This document shows positions 15,101-17,790 of a DNA stretch of 17,790 bases, one piece after another; position 1 is the stretch's first letter; the number at the start of each line of letters is the position of its first letter. The stretch is taken from the NCBI GenBank assembly GCA_944331945.1, contig CALVJC010000027.1, forward strand, positions 1-17,790. The letters run 5' to 3'. The position numbers and the translations under genes are program-made. The notes beneath the pieces were generated by a model, which saw only the letters and a program-made list of their open reading frames with translations, had not been told where the DNA came from and ran no database searches. Source of the DNA: an uncultured Bacilli bacterium. GTDB taxonomy: Bacteria > Bacillota_I > Bacilli_A > RF39 > UBA660.

Positions 15101-15822
15101 AAGGAAAAGCTACCATTGCGGAAATTGATGGTAAAGTATCAAAAATTGCGGAAGACCATGGTAAATTCAAGATTAGCATTACTAATAAAGTAGAAACAAA
15201 AGAACATGTTTCAAACTATGGAGCGAAATTGTGTGTGGAAAAAGGTGATGAAGTTCACTGTGGTGATCGTCTAACCGAAGGTGCTATTAGTCCTAAGGAA
15301 TTGTTAGCCGTTACCGATCCAATTACGACCCAAGAGTACATCTTAAAAGAAGTTCAAAATACTTATCGTTCTCAAGGTGTAGATATTTCCGATAAACATA
15401 TTGAAGTTATTGCGCGGAGAATGATTAGTAAGATTCGCATCATTGACAGTGGTGATACGAAGTTCTTACCTGGATCACTTGTTAACTTCCGTGAATTTAC
15501 TGAAGGTAACAAAGGTGTTATCATTCAAGGAAAGAAACCAGCGACCGGTAGACCAGTCTTATTGGGTATTACTAAGGCTTCCCTAGAGACAGACTCTTTC
15601 TTATCTGCTGCTTCTTTCCAGGAAACGACTCGTATCTTAACGGATGCAGCGATTCGTGGAAAAGTGGATCACTTAGAAGGGTTGAAAGAAAATGTTATTC
15701 TTGGTAAGTTAATTCCTGCTGGAACAGGATTAAAACAATATCGTGATGTATCTTATGAACTTGAAAGTGAGTTTACAGATGAAGAACCCCTTGAAAAGTT
15801 AGAAGATGAATTTATGGAGTAG
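12190..15822 (+). CDS. rpoC: DNA-directed RNA polymerase subunit beta'
   Basis: This is the beta' subunit, carrying the catalytic magnesium site. The 1210-residue product has zinc site 1 (Cys60, Cys62, Cys75, Cys78), the catalytic loop N447-ADFDGD-453 with Asp449, Asp451 and Asp453, and the bridge helix. The trigger loop lies around residue 940 (LTMRTFHTGG). Zinc site 2 is Cys820, Cys896, Cys903 and Cys906. There are no large insertions, as expected for Bacilli. Two adjacent ATG codons (12190 and 12193) are possible starts; AAGGAG (12174-12179) suits the first and GAGGA (12182-12186) the second. The stop codon lies inside the terminator stem. Confidence 0.99.
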   Translation: MMEVNKFDAIRIGIASPEKIREWSHGEVKKPETINYRTLRPERDGLFCEKIFGPTKDFECACGKYKRVRYKNIVCDRCGVEVTKSKVRRERMGHIELASPVSHIWFFKGVPSRMALVLDISPRDLEEVLYFVSYIVIDKGNTPLENKQTLSEKEYRAYYEKYGNGFKVGMGAEAIKELLKQVDLKHDIDEINKELENAQGQKRTRLLKRLDVLDAFYASGQKPEWMILDCIPVIPPDLRPMIQLDGGRFATSDLNDLHRRVINRNNRLKKLIDLGAPGIIIQNEKRMLQEAVDALFDNGRRGRSVTGAGNRPLKSLSSMLKGKQGRFRQNLLGKRVDYSGRSVIVVGPSLKMYQCGIPKEMALELFKPHVINGLVERDIAHNIKAAKRLIENRDPVVWDVVEDVIKEHPVLLNRAPTLHRLGIQAFEPILVGGKAIRLHPLVCPAFNADFDGDQMAVHVPLSEEAQAEARLLMLGSGNILKPSDGKPIVTPAQDMVLGNYYITMEKAGESGEGRVFKNCNEALMAYERREITLHTRIVVPVDSFKHKLFTETQKGNYLVTTVGKIKFNEILPDSFPYINEPTDDNIQNITPNKYFLEKGSNLKEAIASMKLVKPFAKGTLEKIIAQVFNRYKTTETSAMLDKMKDLGFYYSTIAGITIAMSDVSTSEKKLDFVNEGQAMVDKINKQYKRGLITEEERHEKVIDTWYGVKDKVQEELEEISEEQVDNPICIMMHSKARGSISQFTQVAGMRGLMQKPNGDPIEIPVLSNFKEGLSVSEFFLSTHSARKGSADTALKTADSGYLTRRLVDVSQDIIVREEDCGTEQGVVARAFINEKTGSEIESLRDRIVGRFANKRVIDPKTKKVLVERNEFITESIADKIVAAGIEEVEIRTILTCNTEKGVCQKCYGRNLATGNLVEIGEAIGFMAAQSIGEPGTQLTMRTFHTGGVAGGEDITQGLPRVQELFEARNPKGKATIAEIDGKVSKIAEDHGKFKISITNKVETKEHVSNYGAKLCVEKGDEVHCGDRLTEGAISPKELLAVTDPITTQEYILKEVQNTYRSQGVDISDKHIEVIARRMISKIRIIDSGDTKFLPGSLVNFREFTEGNKGVIIQGKKPATGRPVLLGITKASLETDSFLSAASFQETTRILTDAAIRGKVDHLEGLKENVILGKLIPAGTGLKQYRDVSYELESEFTDEEPLEKLEDEFME

Positions 15823-15840
15823 GGAAACCTACTCTTTTTT
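15817..15840 (+). terminator. Intrinsic terminator of rpoB-rpoC
   Basis: GAGTAGG (15817-15823) pairs with CCTACTC (15828-15834) around a GAAA tetraloop, followed by six T (15835-15840). The rpoC stop TAG (15820-15822) is part of the left arm, so the terminator starts within the coding sequence. Confidence 0.92.
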
Positions 15841-15893
15841 GACGCCTTTTAATGACAAAAAAATGTCTATCTCTTTTCATTTTCCTTTTCTTT

Positions 15894-15902
15894 TGTTATA
15901 AT
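15894..15902 (+). promoter_or_regulatory. Extended -10 promoter of the nucleotidase unit
   Basis: TG (15894-15895), T, then a perfect TATAAT (15897-15902). The -35 is poor: TTTTCA (15874-15879) at 17 bp matches four of six. Extended -10 promoters can work without a good -35. The start near 15909 would serve the nucleotidase, the small membrane peptide and probably the gap gene. Confidence 0.65.
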
Positions 15903-15930
15903 GACTTTGAGAATAAAAGGATGGTGCAAG

Positions 15931-16533
15931 ATGCGAATTGGTGTAGATATTGATGGTGTATTAAATGATGTGGCTGAATGGCATTTTGCATATGGTTCGA
16001 AGTTCTGTTTGGAACATGGAATCAATCGAGGATTTGATCCTACTAAATATTATATGGAAGATCAGTTTTTCTTAACGGCAGAAGAAAATCGTGAATTTTG
16101 GAGGCAATATATCTTTGACTTGTTGATTGCTATTTCTCCTCGTCCTTTTGCGAGTGAAGTCATTCATCGGTTAAGACAAGATGGTCATGAAATTATTATT
16201 TTAACCGCTCGTGATAACCAATACTTGACGCATCAATATGATGGAATGAGTGATTTCTATGTTAAGATGTGGCTTAGTAAATATAATATTGAGTATGATG
16301 ATATTATTCTTGGATCATCCAATAAAAGAGAGAAATGTTTGATGGGGAAATTTGATTTAATGATCGAAGACAAAGCAAGTAATGTGGAAAAAATATCGAA
16401 AATTATTCCTGTATTTGTCTTTGATGCTCCTTATAATCAAGGTTTTACTTCTAAAAATGTTTTTCGAGTTTATTCTTGGTATCAAATTTATCAGGAAATT
16501 ATTAATAATTTTGCTGCCATAGAGGTACTATAA
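15931..16533 (+). CDS. HAD-family 5'(3')-deoxyribonucleotidase-like protein
   Basis: The 200-residue product is a HAD-superfamily phosphatase of the 5'-nucleotidase type C family (related to mitochondrial/cytosolic deoxyribonucleotidases and B. subtilis YqfW). Motif I is D6-I-D8-G-V, motif II is Thr92 in LTAR, motif III is probably Lys135 in NKREKC, and motif IV is E146-D147 in MIEDKASN. It would remove the phosphate from nucleoside monophosphates; the preferred base is unknown. An in-frame ATG at 15901 is rejected because it overlaps the -10 box. The ATG at 15931 has AAAAGGA (15915-15921) 9 bases upstream and gives the usual short N-terminus before motif I. The next gene starts 14 bases downstream. 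Confidence 0.85.
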   Translation: MRIGVDIDGVLNDVAEWHFAYGSKFCLEHGINRGFDPTKYYMEDQFFLTAEENREFWRQYIFDLLIAISPRPFASEVIHRLRQDGHEIIILTARDNQYLTHQYDGMSDFYVKMWLSKYNIEYDDIILGSSNKREKCLMGKFDLMIEDKASNVEKISKIIPVFVFDAPYNQGFTSKNVFRVYSWYQIYQEIINNFAAIEVL

Positions 16534-16547
16534 AAAGAGGTGATGAC

Positions 16548-16727
16548 GTGAAAAGATTAAATCAACGAGGGTTTGGTATGGTGACGATGATAATCTTTAT
16601 TTGTCTTTTGCTTGCTGTTTTGGTTTTTGCAATGATTATTAGTAATCAAGTAGAGCGTGATAATAATCCTTTAAATCAAGAGGATAGAGAAGAAGAAACT
16701 CATCTTATTACGCCGGATGAAAGATAG
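16548..16727 (+). CDS. Small prepilin-like single-pass membrane protein, 59 aa
   Basis: A 59-codon gene starts at GTG 16548 with GAGGTGAT (16537-16544) just upstream, between two genes of the same unit. The product has a basic N-terminus (MKRLNQRG), one hydrophobic segment (about 11-32) and an acidic, Asn-rich tail of about 27 residues. The leader ending in Gly8 followed by Phe9 and the hydrophobic stretch looks like a class III prepilin signal cut after Gly8. The usual Glu at position +5 is Thr13 here, which argues against assembly into a normal pilus. It could be a pilin-like relic, a regulatory peptide or simply an inserted membrane peptide. Ribosome binding site, spacing and composition support a real gene; the function is unknown. 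Confidence 0.7.
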   Translation: MKRLNQRGFGMVTMIIFICLLLAVLVFAMIISNQVERDNNPLNQEDREEETHLITPDER

Positions 16728-16739
16728 GGAGGAAAATAT

Positions 16740-17744
16740 ATGAAAAAAATTGCAATTAATGGATTTGGAAGAATTGGAAGACTTGTATTTCGGATTATGG
16801 ATCAAGATCCGGAATTAGAAGTTGTAGCGATCAATGATTTAACGGATGCGGAGCAGTTAGCATATTTATTAAAATATGATACTTCTCATAGAGGATATCG
16901 GCAAGATGATATTTCTTTTGAGGGAGATACTTTAATTGTTGGGGATAAGAGAATTAAAGTATATGCGGAAACGGATCCTTCTCTTCTTCCTTGGAAAGAG
17001 TTAGGAATTGATCTTGTTTTTGAATGTACCGGTCATTTTACTTCATTAGAAAAAGCGATGGCTCACATTACTGCTGGTGCTAAGAAAGTAATTATTTCAG
17101 CGCCTGGTAAAGGTGATATGAAAACGATCGTTTATAATGTTAACCATGATATTTTAACGGGTGAAGAGCAAGTTATTTCGGCTGCTAGTTGTACCACAAA
17201 TTGTTTGGCTCCAGTGGTAAAAGTATTAGATGATGTGTATGGAATTGAACAAGGATTTATGACAACCGTTCATGCCTATACAAATGATCAAGCAACCTTC
17301 GATGTAGCTCACAAAAAAGGCATTTATGCGCGTCGTGGTCGTGCTAGTGCTGCTAATATTGTACCAGCTTCTACTGGTGCTGCTAGTGCGATTGGAAAAG
17401 TGATTCCTAATTTGGAAGGTAAACTAGCAGGAACGGCGATACGGGTTCCTGTCATTACAGGATCTGTTGTTGATTTAGTATTAAAATAAAAACAAAATGT
17501 AACAGTAGATATGATTAATGAAACCTTAAAAGCACATTGTAATCAGACATTAGGCTATACTGAAGACCCAATTGTCTCAAGTGATGTTATTGGTATGCAT
17601 TATGGCGCTTTGGTTGATAGTCTATTAACCGCTGTTAATGAAGTAGATGGTTCTCAACTTGTCAAAGTCGTTGCTTGGTATGATAATGAAATGAGCTATT
17701 CAGCACAAATGGTAAGAACTGTTAAATATTTTATTCAGTTATAA
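16740..17744 (+). pseudogene. gap: Glyceraldehyde-3-phosphate dehydrogenase interrupted by an in-frame TAA
   Basis: GAPDH oxidises glyceraldehyde-3-phosphate to 1,3-bisphosphoglycerate with NAD in glycolysis. The reading frame from ATG 16740 (ribosome binding site GGGAGGA) encodes GFGRIGR (8-14), Asp33 typical of NAD preference, the catalytic ASCTTNC with Cys151, and His178. It stops at TAA 17487-17489 after 249 residues. The same frame then continues to 17744 with the normal family C-terminus (YGYTEDPIVSS-like and WYDNEMSY). With the stop codon the length is 334 codons, as expected. The stop falls where homologues have Leu, so TTA to TAA is the simplest change. The ATG at 17511 has no ribosome binding site, so the tail would not be made alone. 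It may be a broken gene, a sequence error or a read-through case. Confidence 0.75.
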
Positions 17745-17753
17745 GATGTAAGA

Positions 17754-17790
17754 AAAAGGCAGTAAGAACAAGTGGCTGTCTTTTGTTTTT
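17754..17790 (+). terminator. Intrinsic terminator after gap
   Basis: AAAAGGCAG (17754-17762) pairs with CTGTCTTTT (17776-17784), nine pairs with one G-U, around a 13-base loop. TTTTGTTTTT runs to the window end. It closes the nucleotidase-membrane peptide-gap unit. Confidence 0.8.

Noticed and set aside
17511..17744. A separate 77-residue gene after the GAPDH stop
   Set aside because: It continues the GAPDH frame and family sequence, and the ATG has no ribosome binding site. It is the tail of the broken gene.
1..17790. CRISPR arrays, insertion sequences, tRNA or rRNA genes
   Set aside because: Reading both strands, I found no spaced direct repeats, transposase, terminal inverted repeats or cloverleaf sequences.

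Overview
The window is about 17.8 kb of AT-rich bacterial chromosome from a low-GC Gram-positive (Bacillota, class Bacilli). The evidence is the Bacilli-type gene order (secE-nusG-rplK-rplA-rplJ-rplL-rsmC-like-rpoB-rpoC), strong AGGAGG-type ribosome binding sites, sigma-A promoters and many short-loop intrinsic terminators. RpoB carries Asn at the rifampicin-contact position that is His in most bacteria. That residue is characteristic of Mollicutes, so a Mollicutes-related lineage of Bacilli (Erysipelotrichales/RF39-like gut bacteria) is a reasonable guess, but it is not proven here. The code looks standard: TGA ends uvrB, and tryptophans are TGG. All genes lie on the + strand. No tRNA, rRNA, CRISPR array or insertion sequence was seen, and no stretch over 300 bases lacks a gene.

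Layout. 1-2858: uvrB (excision repair) from its own extended -10 promoter, translationally coupled to a radical SAM/SPASM-like protein. 2879-3376: a 154-residue protein of unknown function. 3383-4308: secE-nusG. 4312-5706: rplK-rplA, with a structured leader before rplK and an RNA element before rplA that resembles the L1 site of 23S rRNA. 5696-6781: rplJ-rplL with a consensus promoter, a typical L10 leader that includes an attenuator, and a terminator. 6853-7772: a winged-helix/metallophosphoesterase gene placed between rplL and the rsmC-like gene. 7785-8476: the rsmC-like (YbxB) methyltransferase behind a promoter and a terminator hairpin. 8473-15840: rpoB-rpoC with promoter and terminator. 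15894-17790: a HAD-type 5'-nucleotidase, a 59-residue prepilin-like membrane peptide, and a gap gene broken by one in-frame TAA, then a terminator.

How it fits together. The centre is the transcription/translation core cluster, cut into several transcription units. The ribosomal protein units carry RNA elements for autogenous control: L10 for rplJL, and probably L1 for rplA and perhaps rplK. Several promoters share an extended -10 element. The main points for a second look are the interrupted gap gene, the natural RpoB Asn476, the L1-site mimic, the switch in the L10 leader, the prepilin-like peptide, and the metallophosphoesterase cassette inside the rpl-rpo cluster. I saw no clear sign of a wholly new multi-gene system.
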